Of a stretch of 5,636 nt of DNA, positions 4,903 to 5,636 are shown piece after piece. The DNA is from Alcaligenaceae bacterium UBA6179 (lineage in GTDB: Bacteria; Pseudomonadota; Gammaproteobacteria; Burkholderiales; Burkholderiaceae_B): NCBI GenBank assembly GCA_002422175.1, contig DITR01000007.1, positions 1-5,636 on the forward strand, given 5' to 3'. Position 1 is the stretch's first letter. Every line of letters begins with the position of its first letter. Below the pieces are notes generated by a model, which searched no databases, was not told the origin of the DNA, and saw only the letters and a program-made list of their open reading frames with translations. Position numbers and translations under genes: made by a program.

Positions 4903-5628
4903 ATGCGATAAGAAAAGACTAAATTAAAAGATCAAAATTGGCTTTTTTGCGCCATTCCTGAAGATTCATGGCAGAGACTTTTGCCGCATATTCAAAAGTT
5001 CGATATGCCGCTAGGCTTTGTTTTATCAGAATCGGGCATCAAAATGTCTCATCTTTATTTTCCTACCACTGCCATTCTTTCACTGCTTTATAACTTAGAG
5101 AATGGATCTTCAGCTGAAATTGCCGTTGTTGGTAATGATGGTTGCGCAGGAGTATCGCTCTTTATGGGCGGAAATTCCACTCTGACCACGGCGGTGGTAC
5201 AGAGCGCTGGCAAGAGCTATCGCATTAAAGCAAATGTAGTGACAGAAGAATTCAATAAAGGGGGTGCAGTCATGCGCTAATTATTACGCTACATACAATC
5301 TTTAATTACGCAAATGACTCAAACGGCAGTTTGCAATCGCCATCACACCTTAGATCAGCAATTTTGTCGTTGGTTACTCTTAAGTCTAGATAGATTAGAT
5401 AGCAATGAGCTTGTAATGACTCAAGAGCTCATTGCCAATATGCTGGGAGTACGAAGAGAATGTGTAACTGAAGCAGCTTCAAATGCTCAAAGAGCTGGTC
5501 TGATTAAGTATGCTCGTGGGCATATCACCATCTTAGATCGAGTAGGTCTTGAGGGGCGCACTTGTGAGTGCTATCAAGTGGTTAAAACGGAATGTGATCG
5601 CCTTCTTCCAAAAAACCTAGCCGTTTAA
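4903..5628 (+). pseudogene. Crp/Fnr-family transcriptional regulator with two in-frame stops
   Basis: One frame of 242 codons encodes a typical Crp/Fnr-type regulator: N-terminal DQNWLF..IPEDSWQRLLPHI, a cyclic-nucleotide-binding-like beta-roll (LSESG, YFPTTAILSLLY, AEIAVVGNDGCAG, LFMGG), a long dimer helix (LLRYIQSLITQMTQ, NRHHTLDQQFCRWLL), and a winged helix (MTQELIANMLGVRRE to GHITILD, from codon 172). Two TAA codons break it, at codon 3 (4909-4911) and codon 126 (5278-5280), the second at the entry to the dimer helix where relatives have Leu. No frameshift is needed. An AAGGA at 4885-4889 is well spaced for a start at 4897, which is ATA, so the true ATG may also be mutated. The pieces after each stop (TTG at 4981, ATG at 5314) have poor ribosome sites. 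The C-terminal DNA-binding part is otherwise well kept. Confidence 0.85.
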
Positions 5629-5636
5629 TTGGTTTA

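Noticed and set aside
1..5636. CRISPR array, rRNA or complete tRNA genes
   Set aside because: No regularly spaced direct repeats and no foldable complete tRNA or rRNA sequence were seen on either strand.

Overview
The window looks like accessory DNA from a proteobacterium, most likely a gammaproteobacterium; this rests on recognised protein families (IS3 and IS66 transposases, a BLUF photosensor, a Crp/Fnr regulator) and a moderately AT-rich composition, so genus cannot be given. No complete new system is evident. The window is a stack of insertion sequences beside a decaying chromosomal segment.

Positions 1-3474 are three nested insertion sequences. The oldest is an IS3-family element on the minus strand (IS3-b, 2439-3474). 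Its orfB is cut by the right end of an IS66-family element (1016-2438), whose terminal repeat beginning GTAAGCG lies at 2438 reading leftward. That IS66 element carries the C-terminal half of its transposase TnpC and, between tnpC and its right end, a passenger gene of the plasmid pRiA4b ORF-3 family. The IS66 tnpC is in turn split by a second, different IS3-family element (IS3-a, 1-1015, minus strand), which runs off the left edge. Both IS3 elements have an orfA, an A-AAA-AAG frameshift signal and an orfB with a DD(35)E catalytic triad. In both, an inverted repeat can fold over the orfA ribosome binding site. In IS3-a a near-consensus promoter is placed so that its own transcript would escape this fold.

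Positions 3475-3862 hold a possible 37-codon ORF, a 16-base segment resembling the 3' end of a tRNA-Ser gene (a possible attachment-site remnant) and a good Rho-independent terminator, followed by about 190 bases with nothing recognisable.

Positions 3863-5636 hold three ordinary genes, two of them broken. A flavodoxin/FMN-reductase-like pseudogene lacks its N-terminal half and has three in-frame stops. A complete BLUF-domain blue-light sensor (minus strand, 4299-4709) has every flavin-site residue in place. Divergent from it is a Crp/Fnr-family regulator gene whose frame is intact for 242 codons apart from two TAA stops. Between these two divergent genes is a perfect 9-bp-arm palindrome containing TGTGC-N6-GCACA, a likely Crp/Fnr-type operator. 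The simplest reading is that the regulator once controlled itself and perhaps the BLUF gene, and has since been lost.
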